From NCBI RefSeq assembly GCF_023856365.1, contig NW_026042414.1, forward strand, positions 248,001 to 312,000: a stretch of 64,000 nt of DNA, read 5' to 3'. The position numbers and the translations under genes are program-made. This DNA comes from Brienomyrus brachyistius. Taxonomy: Eukaryota; Chordata; Actinopteri; Osteoglossiformes; Mormyridae. Positions 46,480-58,730 of the stretch are shown in pieces. The notes below the pieces were generated by a model. It worked only from the letters and a program-made list of their open reading frames with translations. It searched no databases and was not told where the DNA came from. The number at the start of each line of letters is the position of its first letter. The stretch's first letter is position 1.

Positions 46480-47411
46480 ATCCAATCCAGCTTTATTTAA
46501 AAAGCACTTTAAACAACCTTATCGACCAAAGTGCTGCACAAAGGAATAAATAAAAATATTCACAAACTTAAAAACGAATTAAAATAAATTTAATAAAAAC
46601 CAAAACATTAAATGTAAGTAAATGGCCATTAAAATAAAAATATTATATTAATAATTATTTATGAATATATAAAAATTTATATTAATAAAGAAAAGGCTAA
46701 GATTGAAATAAAATTTACTATTAAAGTTAATATCTCACAAGGTGTCCAAGGAGAAGAGATGAGTTTTAAAAAGAGATTTAAAGATTTAAAGAGAAGAGGC
46801 CTCTCTAATGTGAAAAGGCAAATCATTCCACATTTTAGGAGCTGCGAATGCAAAAGCTCGATCCCCTCTAAGCTCACGCTGAGTCTTAGGAACCATCAGG
46901 AGCAGCTGATCAGCTGACCTGAGAGAGCAGGTGGGGGTGTAAGGGTGAAGCAGCTCACAGAGGTCAGGTGGAGCAAGACCCTTGAGGGCTTTAAAAGCAA
47001 ATAACAGAATTTTAAAATGAATCCTAAAATGTACGGGCAGCCAGTGGAGTGAGTCTAAAATGGGGGAGACATGCTCATATTTCCATGTGCGGCAGTATTT
47101 TGAACCTTCTGGAGGTGAACAATAGTGGAGCCTCTAACCCCAACATAGAGGGCGTTACAGTGGTCCAAACTAGTACCGACAAAAGAGTGGATTACTGTCT
47201 CAAAGTGCTGCTTAGAAAGAATTGGCTTTATTTTGGCCAACTGCCTCAATTGTAAAAAGCTTGACTTGACAACTGATCTTATCTGCGTGTCAAACTTAAG
47301 GTTGGTGTCGACTTTAACCCCTAGGTGTGTGATGACTGGTTTACAATATTGTTCCAAGGAACCTAAAATTACAGTGGAGGTCAGAGGAGTGGAGTTACCA
47401 AAAACCAACAC
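46480..47411 (-). pseudogene. L2-type LINE 3' end, minus strand
   Basis: Minus-strand ORF 47055-47411 covers the late reverse-transcriptase region (VITHLGVKVDTNLKFDTQI, RQLAKIKPILSKQHFETVIH, LDHCNALYVGV). The C-terminus continues to about 46745 (FKALKGLAPPDLCELL, DRAFAFAAPKMWNDLPF) with a stop just before the final helix, then an AT-rich 3' tail to 46480. It is a different L2-type subfamily from the one at 43205-45190. Confidence 0.85.
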
Positions 47412-47586
47412 TTCTGTCCATTACCTCCCCACTTCCTTGTTAGTTACATTATTTGTTCTGCATTACTGTACTGCTTTGGAGCCTTTTGATATTAAGGTGA
47501 ATAACACAGTGAAAAAAAGAGACAGATGCATTGACAGCAGTTGTGGCCACACTTTGGACTGGGAGTGTAAGAGCAAAGGAAACTGA
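47412..47586 (+). CDS. Possible small terminal exon of a secreted protein
   Basis: An open frame with hydrophobic SLLVTLFVLHYCTALEP followed by a basic stretch and four cysteines (RCIDSSCGHTLDWECKSKGN), ending in TGA, with ATTAAA shortly after (about 47617). The upstream side is LINE sequence without an ATG, and a pyrimidine-rich TTGTTAG could be an acceptor. It may be the last exon of a small cysteine-rich secreted protein, or chance. Confidence 0.22.
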
Positions 47587-48423
47587 ATCCACTATGTTCT
47601 GTCCTGTAAATTTTTATTAAACAACACATGACACACATACGAGTCCTGTTTTAACTTTCAGGGCTGATGGTCTGCAGCCTGGCTTGTGGTCTACAGTGCA
47701 GCGCAGGTGCAGTCACTGTGCTGAGCCCGGCGTTATAGTAATGATGCAGCCTTTCACACTGACCAGTGAGAAATAACCTTGAAAATGACTGTGCTCTTTG
47801 TGGTTCTCCTTTTGGAAACATCTTACCACCAAGCAACAGACATTTGACAACAGACTTCTACTCATCAATTATCAGAAATGTCATGCAGTAATCAGAGGTT
47901 AGACGGAAAAAATGACTTTTGTATTTTTCATCTTTTATCTTGGAGCAAACAGTTTTAATTGATGTACATGAGAGTAAATGGTGAATCAGTTTATTTGCTT
48001 TCTAGCTTTCTAGCACTTGGCTACCCAACCATTCATCAGTATGTGACCACTGCCATCTGGCTGAGTAAGTCTACTGTAATACTATTATTACAGTAGTATT
48101 ATTAGTATTATTATCAGCTTATTGTGAGAATGGGGTGTGGGAAAAATGTCTTAAATGCAGACTGGTTACGGTGATCAGGAGCTTACTAATGAAAATGAGA
48201 AGAGCAAAGGGTTTGAACATCATAGTGGTTCCACTTGTTTTGAATCAGCCAGTGAGAAACTGACAAAGGGACCGGAAACAGGGAGGTACATGCTACAGAG
48301 CAGGCTGATCTGATTGGCTGTTCACACAGGTTTGCACGGCACTGCAGTGATTTACATTTTAATTTTTCTGGGTGTCTGTTAGCTTAACCCTAATAAATCA
48401 GTTTCACTTGTTGGATTTCCACT
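47587..48423. other. No gene seen
   Basis: AT-rich, unassigned; includes an (ATT)n-like palindromic patch near 48080-48115. Confidence 0.5.
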
Positions 48424-48715
48424 TATGGTCCAGCATGGTGGTGCAATGGTTAGCACTATTGCCTCACACTTCTGGGAGCTGGGTTTGAGTCACGGCCATA
48501 ACACCATGTGTGTAAAGTTTGCATGTTCTTCCTGTGTTGTTGTGGGGTTTCCTCAAGGTTCTCTGGTTTCCCCCCCCCCCCCAGTCCAAAAACATACTGA
48601 GGCTAATTGGAGTTACCAAATTGCCTGTAGGTGTGACTGGTATCTGTGCCCTGCGATATGCTGGTGGCCCATGCTGGGTTGTTCCTTGCCTCACACCCAT
48701 ATCCTCCAGGACAAT
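48424..48715 (+). mobile_element. Degenerate tRNA-like SINE
   Basis: CCAGCATGGTGGTGCAATGG through CTTGCCTCACACCCATATCC with many substitutions and a C-run at 48571-48582; an older copy of the SINE family. Confidence 0.75.
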
Positions 48716-48837
48716 GTACGCTACTGTAATACAGAATTGAGATCTTGCAAGTACAAGTATGAGTACGTTGGAGGGCACGTCAGAGGCGGAAATGCTGTAG
48801 GTGACGTCAGACGCCGGAGACTTGGCGGAAAATCTGA

Positions 48838-49665
48838 ATGAACAGCGAGGGGAATTTGGAATCTCTTGTGGAATATATCGACTGGTACTTCAACATTATA
48901 GTCATGAAGAAGAACGCAGATGCATCTTCTCCAGCCAAAAGCGAGACACCGTCCTCCAAAAGAAGTTGCCCGGCAGACTCCCCTGGCACAGCATCGCCGA
49001 CTGGTAAAGACTTTGCCGACATCCTGGATTCAATCGACAAACGATTGTCCAGCTTCGACGAGAGGTTGGCTCTCGTCGAGATTCTACATCAGGAATTCAA
49101 ATCCCCGAGGGAATCTTTGGAATTCAACCAGCAGCAGGTGGAAACACTCGCTGCTGAAAACACCTCACTATGGGACTCGGTTAAGTCTCTAACTGAAAAT
49201 GTGACCCATCTAAATGAAGAAAATAAAAAAATAAAAGAGACTGTCGTCGATCTACAGGCCTGTAGCATGAGAAATAACCTGGTGTTTTCAGGCATCCCAG
49301 AATTACCGTCAAAACCTTTATCAAGAACCACCTGAAGCTTTCAGAGGACACTGAAAAACATCTGCTTTGAGAGAGTCCATCGGCTGGGAGCCAAGAGGCC
49401 TGGTGCACTGAGACCGTATCCTATTGTGGTTAAATTTGGATATTTTAAGCAGAAAAAGCAGGTGAAGAGCCGCGGCTGGGAGCTGAAAGGAACAGACTTT
49501 GTCGTAAACGACCAGTTCCCCAAAGAGATCCTGGAGCGACGCAAAATTCTGTTCCCAATCCGACGCAACTTTATTTAGAAGGGTTCCCGAGCTCTCATCG
49601 CCGTAGACCAGCTCTACGTGGATGGGCAGCTGTACGGCGACCCCAGTACCACTCCCTGGTAGCCA
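48838..49665 (+). pseudogene. L1-type LINE ORF1 (frameshifted)
   Basis: 48838-49335 encodes the N-terminal and coiled-coil part of an L1-type ORF1 nucleic-acid-binding protein (KDFADILDSIDKRLSSFDER, then a heptad-rich stretch ending LQACSMRNNLVFSGI). After a frameshift near 49330 the RRM and C-terminal part continues to 49661 (FERVHRLGAKRPGALRPY, GWELKGTDFVVNDQFPKEI) with one in-frame stop near 49576. It belongs to the same element as the ORF2 remains at 50580-53640. Confidence 0.82.
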
Positions 49666-49787
49666 GCTTAAACTACAGGCAGACGTTTTATTACAAGAGA
49701 CTCATAGACCTGCCAAAGGATGAACTTAAAACACCCGAGTTTCCCAATGTGTTCTCAGCCTGCTATAACTCTAGGCAAAGTGGGCAC

Positions 49788-50009
49788 TAGGGGGCAGCGT
49801 GTGGCTCAGTGGGCTAAGCCTGTATCCTTGTAATCAGAAGGTCGCAGGTTCGAACCCAGCCTCAGCACGTCTGCGGCTCCTTGAGCAAGACCCTTAACCC
49901 CCAGCTCCCTGGGCGCCACTATGAGTGGCAGCCCTTCGTGGTCAACTTACTCCACAAAGAGCAAGTTGAGGAGGCGTAAAGATTATTGATCCCCTGTAGG
50001 GAAATTAAG

Positions 50010-50046
<37 letters not shown>
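49788..50046 (+). mobile_element. V-SINE-like element with (ATT)n tail
   Basis: tRNA-like head with A box in GTGTGGCTCAGTGGGCTAAG and B box in GCAGGTTCGAACCC, then the CCTTGAGCAAGACCCTTAAC core, ending in about ten ATT units. It is inserted in L1-type sequence. Confidence 0.85.
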
Positions 50047-50048
<2 letters not shown>

Positions 50049-50076
50049 ATAAAGAGGGGTAGCAATTCTAATACAT

Positions 50077-50567
50077 CTATCCACCCATCCATTTTTCAAA
50101 GCGCTTATCCTACTGGGTCGTGGGGGGTCCGTAGCCTGTCCCAGAAGCAATGGGCAAGTGGCAGAGAACAACCCAGGATGGGGGGCCAGCCCATCGCAGG
50201 GCACACTCACACACTATTCACTCTCACACGCACACCTAAGGGCAATTTAGCAACTCCAATTAGCCTCAGCATGTTTTTGGACACTGGGGGGAAACCGGAG
50301 TACCCGGAGGAAACCCCACGATGACATGGGGAGAACATTCAAACTTCACACACGTGACCCAGGCGGAGACTCGAACCTGGGTCACCCAGGTGTGAGGCAA
50401 CAGTGCTAACCACTGCACCACCATGCCGCCCCCATGGAACACCATAATACTCAAAATTAAATTAATAAAAATATCCATCCATCCATCCATTTTCCAAACT
50501 GCTAATCCTACTGGGCCGCAGGGGGTCCGGAGCAACAGTGCTAACCACTGCATCACCATGCCTCCCC
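50077..50567 (-). mobile_element. SINE pair inside the L1-type element
   Basis: A complete minus-strand SINE (50079-50434), then a second partial one (50471-50567) sharing its outer end. The composite is flanked by a 12-bp duplication ATTCTAATACAT at 50065-50076 and 50568-50579, so removing it restores a continuous L1 reading frame. Confidence 0.82.
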
Positions 50568-50579
50568 ATTCTAATACAT

Positions 50580-53500
50580 AAAAATGTCAATTTCACAGTA
50601 CTCAACACAATTATAGATCCACAGGGTAGATTTATAATCATTAAATTATCTATACTTAACAAAAAGTTATGTATTGTTAATATATATGGTCCAAATGTTG
50701 ATAACCCCTCATTCTTCCACGTTTTCTTTACCGCACTCTCTGAACACCAGGACTGCGCACTTGTTCTTGTGGGCGACCTCAACTTTGGACTAAATAAAGA
50801 AATGGACAGGCTCAGTACAGCTGCTCAGCGCAATTGGGAATCCACAAACATAGTTAAACAGCACATGAGCGACTATGGACTTTGCGATGCATGGCGTTCT
50901 CTTCACCCCACCCGTAGGGAATATACTTTCTTCTCACATGTCCATCACTCTTACTCTCATCTGGATTATTTCCTAGTCAGTAGCTCTCTGCTGAGTGACA
51001 TTTCAGACACAGAGATACACCCTATAGCTGTCAGCGATCATGCTCCTGTATCTTTAACCCTAATAAATAAGAAGGCCATTCCACCAAGTAGAAACTGGAG
51101 ATTTAATACATCATTGCTTAAAGATGGAGATTTTATTAACTATTTTAAAAAAAGAGTGGGCTTTATATTTAGACTATAATGACCTGCCTGGAACATCAGC
51201 ATCTGTTCTCTGGGAAGCAGGCAAAGCTGTGATGAGAGGTAAAATAATCTCATTCTCATCACATAAAAAGAAGAGAAAACAAGTGTATCCAGGACTTAGA
51301 AGAAACCATGTGTCACGGGAAGGTTCGGGTGGACAGGCGATCGTGCGGGCGGTGGTTCAGAAAACCAGGCTGACGAGCAGGATCGGGGTAATCGGGGTTT
51401 ATTCGGGAAAGGGAGACACGGGAGACAAGCGAGGCTAGATACGATCAGTTAAAAATAAATATGGAAAAAAACAACTATATGTGCTGTTAAAGACTGAAAT
51501 GGGGATACAGTATATGACCCTGACAGAAAAAACAGCACTTTCAGGGACTTTTACAAATCTTTATATTCACCACAGATAAACCCATCTAAAGACAAAATTG
51601 ATCAGTTTCTTGATAGTATAACCCTTCCGAAATTATCAGACAATCAAGCGATGGCACTGGATTCTCCGCTGACACCAGGTGAACTCCAGGAAGCCCTGAA
51701 CGGTATGCCCAATAAAACGGCTCCAGGTCCAGATGGATTTCCAGCAGAATTCTATAAAGAATTCTGGACAATTCTGGCATCAACATTCTGCAGAATGTTG
51801 CAAGAAACCAGGGAAAATGGTCGGCTACCACCAAATATGAATTCTGCAAACATTAGTCTCTTGCTAAAACCAGGCAAAGATCCTACAGTATCTACCAGCT
51901 ATCGTCCAATATCCCTTATAAACGTTGACCTTAAAATAATCTGCAAAGCTCTCTCAAAAAGAATAGAGAAGTTAACCCCTCTCATAATTCATCCTGACCA
52001 AACTGGTTTCATAAGGGAGGCACTCATCAACAAATACACGTAGATTACTTAATCTAGACATAGACTATTCATGCAATAAAAACCTTCAAATTACAATACT
52101 GTCTCTAAATGCAGAAAAAGCATTCGATAGAGTTACAGTAACTGGAATTTTTTATTTGCAGCTTTATGCAAATTTGGTTTCAGAAACTCTTTCATAAACT
52201 GGTTAAAAATATTATATAGTTCACCAACAGCATGCGTCAGGACGAATGACTAAACATCCTCCAGTTTCTGTCTCAAGAGGGGCACCAGCCACGGATGTCC
52301 TCTATCCCCCTCATTGTTTGCGATTTTTATTGAACCACTAGCAGCAGCAATTAGACAGGCTACAGTGATTAAAGGCATTAAATGCAGGAATGTAGAACAT
52401 AAGGTAAGACTTTATGCGGATGATGTGTTACTTTTTCTCCAGCATTCACAAACCACTCTTTCTGAGGTAATTACATTAATAAACTCTTTCTCAAGAGTCT
52501 CAGGTTATTCGATAAACTGGTTAAAATCTACAGTTCTTCCAATTAATTGCTCCTTCCAGAATAATTCTTCCTCTCCACTGTAGTCTGGAGATATTAAATA
52601 TTTAGGAATTAATGTTACACCTAGGCTGGCAGATTCAACTAAACTAGACCATTTCCCACTTTTAAAGAAAGTAGCGGATGATCTGGTTAGGTGGAAGTCC
52701 CTACCCATATCACTTATGGGAAGGGATGCCTCAATAAAAATGATGGTTTTGCCAAGAACTAATTATTTATTTGCAATGATCCCGAGCAAAACATCACCTG
52801 ACTGGTTTAGATCTCTGGACTCCGCTATCTTTCCAGAGGAATTCAGATGAACCCCCACGTATTAGCTTAGAAACACTGCAAAGGACTAAGGATAAAGGAG
52901 GACTAGATCGGCCTAACTTTCACCACTATTTCTTTGCCAACAGGCTCCAAAACATCTCAGGGTGGTTAAAACATACCCTCTTAGATGAGCCTTGGCCAGA
53001 CGTAGAACAGGCACTATGCAATAAGATAGAGATTTCGGATTTACCATTCATTAGCTCAAACATCAAAACGACAGGAATGCTTCAAAAGCATCAGTATCAG
53101 CTCTTTTCTGACAGCGTGCTGGGAGTTTCTAAAAATGACTGAGTCTTCATTAATCCCATGCAAGCGTACTCCCATCTGGAACAACCCTGATGTACTACTA
53201 AACAATAATTGATAAACTTCCCAGATTGGAGTTGTAAAGGTATTAAATACTTGGAACATATATTTGAAGGAATAGACTTTATTCCCTTTGACATATTAAA
53301 CAATATGGGATTAGCAAGAATAGATTTTTAGAATATCAACAAGTTAAATCTATAGTAAAAAAAAAAATAAGGTCTAATCAAATCAAATTACAAATACCGC
53401 AAAGTGTGGCAGAATTCCTTAATCTGAAACCCCCCAAATTACTGTCTAAAATATACAGGACACTTTCTAAAATGGATGACTCATTGCAACATGGGTGGAA

Positions 53501-53640
53501 GATCTATCAGTCAGCTGGGACCACAATTTCTGGTCTAAGATATGTTTAAAAACCTATAAACTGATTAGAAATTCCAGTTTACAGTTAATACAATACAAAA
53601 TCCTGCATAGAGTGTGTAATATTCGTGCAGAAAATATTGC
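50580..53640 (+). pseudogene. L1-type LINE ORF2 (endonuclease and reverse transcriptase), broken
   Basis: 50538-51179 is the APE-type endonuclease C-terminal part (VNIYGPN, VLVGDLNFGL, HLDYFLVS, VSDHAPVSLTL). 51540-52043 is the RT start (NKTAPGPDGFPAEFYKEFW, YRPISLINVDLKI, HPDQTGFI). 52314-52583 holds the catalytic YADDVLLF. Later frames give [20 protein letters not shown] and the tail to about 53600. The endonuclease N-terminus (QETH region) is absent, and several frameshifts and stops follow 52043. Inactive. Confidence 0.88.
51310..51526. mobile_element. Small TGTCACG...CCTGACA insertion in ORF2
   Basis: A GC-rich block unlike its AT-rich L1 surroundings starts TGTCACGGGAAGG and may end at GACCCTGACA. 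It includes GGGGTTTATTCGGG, reminiscent of the minus strand of the LTR-like repeat at 42738. No target duplication was recognised, so the borders are uncertain. Confidence 0.4.
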
Positions 53641-53646
53641 ATAATT

Positions 53647-53864
53647 TGTTAGACACAGAATTGATTATTTAAATGATGTGTACGTGTTAAATAGAAGCTT
53701 TATGTTGATTGGTTAATGCACACGTGATCTGTTTATGCATACTCGCTGAGACTCAGTCGGAGTAGTTCTACCTGCCTGTACGGAGTACAACATAAACTCC
53801 GTGTCATTCAATAAAGATTCTGCACAGCTATCCTGCCGTAATTCTTTATAAACAAGACAAAACA
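53647..53864 (+). mobile_element. Gypsy-like LTR followed by TGGTGCGAG primer site
   Basis: 218 bp from TGTTAGACACAG to GACAAAACA, AATAAA at 53810-53815, followed at 53865 by TGGTGCGAGAG, a usual start for fish gypsy-type primer sites. A 20-codon open start (ATGGACGTCGC at 53899) then stops; the rest of the element is missing. Confidence 0.7.
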
Positions 53865-54026
53865 TGGTGCGAGAGTAAAAGTGAATCACACGGACACAAT
53901 GGACGTCGCTGGTGTTCCGTCGCCCCGCATGGACAAAACAGACAAACAAGACAAAACAGCATAAACGTCAAATTCTCAAAACGAATACTGGAAGATATAA
54001 TCAAGCTTAAAATTGAGTATTATATT

Positions 54027-55160
54027 TGTGACCTTGAGCGAGTACCCCCCTAATCAAGCGGTATCCAAAGCGAGCACACAGGAGAGATTAGGGCTGGATC
54101 ATAAAAGTATTTATTGGTTTTATTAACAATCGCAACAAAAAGGGGAGGGTTCAATAACTCCCGGTGACCTGGTTGATGTTTCCACTGGTGAAGTATATCC
54201 CCCAGTAGGTAGTTTAAAACCCCGGCCCGCGCCACTGGGCAGCCAGAGATATCCTCACAGCAGGCTGGGACCCTATTGCTCGATTAGCACCCCTGGTTTA
54301 AACAAATCAAAATACCATATACTCAAAACAACAAAATAGTCCTCACTGCAGAACAAAATAAAAACCAATACCGACAGCGCACAGCAAATCCACTCCAATA
54401 CGCACACTGGGGTCGTCAGAGCACTGGTCCCAGGCTCCAACTAATAAGCCCAGGGACAGCCTGCTAGAGGGTACGGACAGAGTCACCCGAGAAAGTCCAC
54501 GGTCTCAGCGGAGTTATACATGTGTATCGTTCGCAGATAATTTTACAAAGGCAGTATATACGTTGCGCCCTAAAAGAGGGGAAGAGAAACAGTGGGTACA
54601 ACTTTCCCCAAAGGTTGCGGTTTCCTGCAAATGCCAAAACAGAAATTACAAAACCCACACTCCATTCCTCATAATAAACATAAAACCAACATGTATCCCA
54701 CACAGCAAAAGCGTTTATCTACCTCCAGAGGACCCGCACTCACACCAGCCGATCAGGTTTTCACCTCCGGTCGCTCTTTTATATATTACCATCGCGTCAG
54801 TCAATAATTAAAACTATGTCCGACTCAATAGCAATTAACTATGTTAGGAAAAAGATAAAACCCATACCTTGTCTTTGCAAACAATCTTGTTCTGGATACA
54901 CGACTTCACCCCCTTGTGCCTTTGGGCAAATGCGTTCGTCCCTCACCATCAATGCCCCAAAACTTCACGAAGAGTGGTCCGCCTTATCCAGAGGAAGACT
55001 AGGCTACTTGCCGCACTCCCTCTTCCCAAGAAACCTCCAAGACCAAACAGTACTTCGATTCGAATCGCGAGATTATGCGGGTATAAATCTGATGGAATAC
55101 CGCGCCCCATATCATCATAAAAATCCCCTCGGGGTATCAAAATAAAGGTCCCCTTTTCAG
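54027..55160 (-). mobile_element. Unidentified LTR-like block, minus strand
   Basis: CG-richer than its surroundings. On the minus strand it has a TATA-type element (AATATATAAAAGAG, ~54786), an AATAAA signal (~54120) and a terminus CTCAAGGTCACA at 54027. This suggests a long LTR with its start somewhere near 55000-55160. Target duplications and a primer site were not found. Confidence 0.35.
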
Positions 55161-56218
55161 CTATATGGTCGCTACTCGTACCGGTTATATATTAATTGTT
55201 GTTTGTATTATGGTATAAAATTTAATCAAGAAATTGACTAAAACAACACCTGATGCACTGACAAATATAATACATTTTCATACCCGTAGTATCATATTTG
55301 ATACACACATTTTCAGCACGTTTTTCTATAAAATATTTCATGATATATTAAGTTATTATTAGTTAGTTCACACTAATAAAGACTCATTTTGAAATATAAT
55401 TAATTTTCGCTACATTGCGCTTACTGTAACTGTTCCCAAAATAGGACTTCTTATCCCATGAAAATCCTGCCGGCTACAACGTGTTTGCAGCCGTCAGTGA
55501 TTCTTGAAAAAAAAAAGACGTTTTCCATCTGAACTACATAGGTCATCCACCAGAGGGCAGAATACAGGTATATCATTATATACACCAGGTTTTTGAGGAA
55601 AGGGATAATCGTATTACTGACGTAGAGGTCTTAAATATGATACATGTGGCGTTATAGGGAGTTAATGTAATTTTCTATTCACTCATGCAAATAAATAATT
55701 GTTTGATAACAAAAAAATACATTTGTTTTAATTCTTTTTTCCTGTAAACATATCACTTGTCCCCCCCCCCATGCTCCCACATTCAAAAATGAAACTTTTG
55801 ATAGCACTTTATTGCCATCGGTTCCACGGGAATGCAGACCTCTATTCTTTTCTTCTACCTGGCAAGTCCACCATTATAATAGCAATTCACCAAGGTGCAA
55901 GCGCATGTAGCTCTTAAAGAAATTGTTTGAAAAAATTAGTTTATAGCATGTTTACACCCTAAATACACCAGTGACTGAGTACAACCCTTGTGGACCAGGC
56001 GCCTGGCTTTGACTATTTTTCTGCCATTAAACTAGCAAACATGGGTTGGCCATGAAGTAAAATAACTTGTGCCTTTAAATTGTTAAAAAAAAAGTCCTGT
56101 GTGTTGTAAAGTGAGGTATGAAACAGATACCAGGCTGCTTCAGTGAGGGTCAGCGTAAGTTTTATTCATGTGATTTTGCGGTTTCAACTGTTTCATTGGA
56201 ATCAATCCAAGCAGCAGC
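55161..56218. other. No gene seen
   Basis: AT-rich intergenic DNA with a C-run near 55760. No recognisable element. Confidence 0.5.
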
Positions 56219-56406
56219 ATGAAGACTGTAAACCAAAGAAGTGGGACGATGCCTGAGAAGAACAACTCAGTCAATCCTCACATCTCCTCTCTCCTCAGGC
56301 GATTGATGGACTCTGAGCATGACACATGTACAAAAGATGAGGACTCTTCTCCACTATTCGAATGGAAATTGTTCTTAATCTTTTATTTATACCTTTTGCT
56401 TATACC
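56219..56406 (+). CDS. Possible first exon of a membrane protein
   Basis: ATG at 56219 opens 63 codons: a polar 45-residue head with NNS sequon, SSLLRRLMDSEHDTCTKDED, then a hydrophobic segment FEWKLFLIFYLYLLLIP. A donor-like GTAAGA sits at 56408. The shape resembles a small single-pass subunit, but no family is recognised and no second exon was found. Low confidence. Confidence 0.2.
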
Positions 56407-56929
56407 GTAAGATTTAGGAACACACTGAAAAAGATCAACTTTAATACATTTGAAGGTTGAAGTTATTGGAATTTGTTACGGCTGATTTGGTGGAATATGT
56501 TTTTGGACAGAACTGTCAAAAAATGTGGAATGAAAATGCAGTTTAATGGTTGAATCTGTAGCTTGCCTAACTTGCTATAAATTACACACACATGCAGCAT
56601 TAAAGTAACAGGGAGCTATTAGACCAGAGTTGTTGCATTACATTAACACAGACCAGCAAAAAATATAACATTATTCTAACATTAATGTAATGTTGTTCTG
56701 AATAGATTTCTATGTCCAGTCCTGATTTCAAATTGGGCCTTTAAGCCTAGAATATGGTCAGTTTTAAAAACACTTGACTTTGTTGCAACTCATTTTCATG
56801 TTAATGTCATCTTTCCTGTTAATGTGAGTTTGTTCTGTGTGGGTCTCTGTCTCAGGCTGTCATTTTATTCATAGTTATTCATAAAATACTTGACTTTGTT
56901 GCAACTCTGACTAAGTTGAATTCCATCAA

Positions 56930-57714
56930 GTGGTTAACGGGTGTGAAGATAAATGTAAGGTACTCCATCTAGGGAGCAGAAATATAAAGTACAGGTATTT
57001 CATGGGTGTCACTGAAATAAAGGTAGCTGATCATGAGAAAGACCTTGGTGTGTATGTTGATGCTTCCATGTCCCATTCTCGCCAGTGTGAGGAAGCAATA
57101 AAAAAGGCCAATAGGATGTTGGGGTATATCTCCAGGTGTGTGGAGTTTAAGTCAAGGGAGGTAATGCTAAGATTATACAATTCCTTGGTGAGACCTCACC
57201 TAGAATATTGTGTGCAGGTTTGGTCACCATATCTTAAAAAGGACATTGTGGCCTTAGAAAAGGTGCAGCGTAGGGCCACAAAAATGATTCCTGGTCTTAG
57301 AGGAATGTCATACGAGGAACGGTTACTTGAGCTAAATCTGTTCAGTCTCAAGCAAAGGAGACTGAGGGGGGACATGATCCAGGTATATAAGATTCTAACA
57401 GGTTTGGATGCTGTTCAACCAAACAGTTACTTCAGCATTAGTTTAAATACACGAACTCGTGGCCATAGGTGGAAATTAGCGGGAGAACATTTCAAGCTGG
57501 ATTTAAGGAAGCACTTCTTTACACAGCGTGTAGTCAGAGTATGGAATAGCCTTCCTGATAATGTAGTGCAAGCTGAATCCTTGGGTTCCTTTAAATCAGA
57601 GCTAGATAAGATTTTAACAACTCTGAGCTATTAGTTTAGTTCTCCCCAAGCGAGCTTGATGGGCCGAATGGCCTCCTCTCGTTTGTATAGTTCTTATGTT
57701 CTTATGTTCTTAAG
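56930..57714 (+). pseudogene. CR1-type LINE 3' end
   Basis: ORF 56930-57634 (234 codons) is the C-terminal part of a CR1-type reverse transcriptase: KDLGVYVDASMSHSRQCEEA, KKANRMLGYISRC, VRPHLEYCVQVWSPYLKKDI, LRGDMIQVYKILTGLD, RTRGHRWKLAGEHF. The 3' end has GATGGGCCGAATGGCCTCCT and an (TTCTTATG)n tail at about 57690-57714. It is 5'-truncated but open in its remaining part, the youngest of the CR1-type copies here. Confidence 0.9.
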
Positions 57715-58082
57715 ATTATCCTGAAATTTTCAAGTTAATGTCATTCCAGTTAATGTGAGTTTGCTCTGTGTGGGTCTCTGTCTCAGGCTGTCATTTTCGT
57801 CTTAGTCTCATTTAAACCACTTAACAATATGCATAGATTGCATAGCTGCAAATGTAAAATACAAAAATTAACTTGGAAAGCATTCTACAACAACATTCAG
57901 TATTGTGGAGTATTAATAGCATTTATTGCCAATTCCAGTTGCTAGGTAACTTCTATATTTTGAATAGAATACAAGATAATATTTTAAACTAGATTACAGT
58001 TAATTGTTATTTTTCTGTTTAAAAAAGACAATTGCTGTAATTTACATAGGACAAAACCTGTAAAAGACATTTTGTAATTATT

Positions 58083-58250
58083 TTCTAAATGAAATGAAGA
58101 TGCTTTGTTACTCCCCTTGGGGAAATTCTCTTTTCACCTACCCCATCTTGCTCTACTTGACACACGGGCACAGACAAAGGTAACAGCAAACCTGGCAGCA
58201 AAGGGCAGCCACCTGTAGGGACACCCATGGAGCTGGGGGTTTTACAGTGA
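58083..58250 (-). mobile_element. SINE fragment, minus strand
   Basis: TTGGGGAAATTCTCTTTTCA to CATGGAGCTGGGGGTTTT matches the reverse of the V-SINE-like core and tail, without the tRNA-like head. Confidence 0.55.
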
Positions 58251-58508
58251 TTAACAGCAATTTTGCAATACCTTTCTGGCAGCTTTTTTTTTTTGCTAGG
58301 TATTTACAGTAAATTCCACATTCAATTCTACACCAAAACAGACGTCATTCCTAAGCGCAGCATGGACTGCTTCCAGACACAGTATCATATGCAATTTCCA
58401 GAGTCACTTGAGTAAGCTGGAGATGCCTCATCCCCGGGTAAGAGAGCCTGCAGTAGGCAGCCTACCAAAAGAGGGCCTTTCCTGTTCCCTTCGTGAATTA
58501 TAAAACCA

Positions 58509-58730
58509 GTGGAGAGAGCTCTCCTGTTGCAGTTTCAAAGAGAAGACCAACATGGAGAATTTTGGACTGAGGTTTTGCAGTATGAGGGTGCTGAAGGAAA
58601 AAGGAGTTTCAAAGACATTGGTCTGCCTGTACTGCCGATTTTGTCTCTGGCAATTTCAGATGTTCATGTAGAACGTGAATTTACTAATGTGACATTCCTT
58701 AAATCTGACCACCAAACAGAATGGTTGTAA
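58509..58730 (+). pseudogene. hAT transposase C-terminal (dimerisation) fragment
   Basis: 73 codons with FWTEVLQYEGAEGKRSFKDI followed by LPILSLAISDVHVEREFTNV, the pattern of the hAT C-terminal dimerisation region (small residue-D-x-x-V-E-R-x-F). It could be from a transposon or a transposase-derived host gene. No upstream domain is visible. Confidence 0.6.

Noticed and set aside
48425..48841. 138-codon ORF
   Set aside because: It is a read-through of a degenerate SINE.
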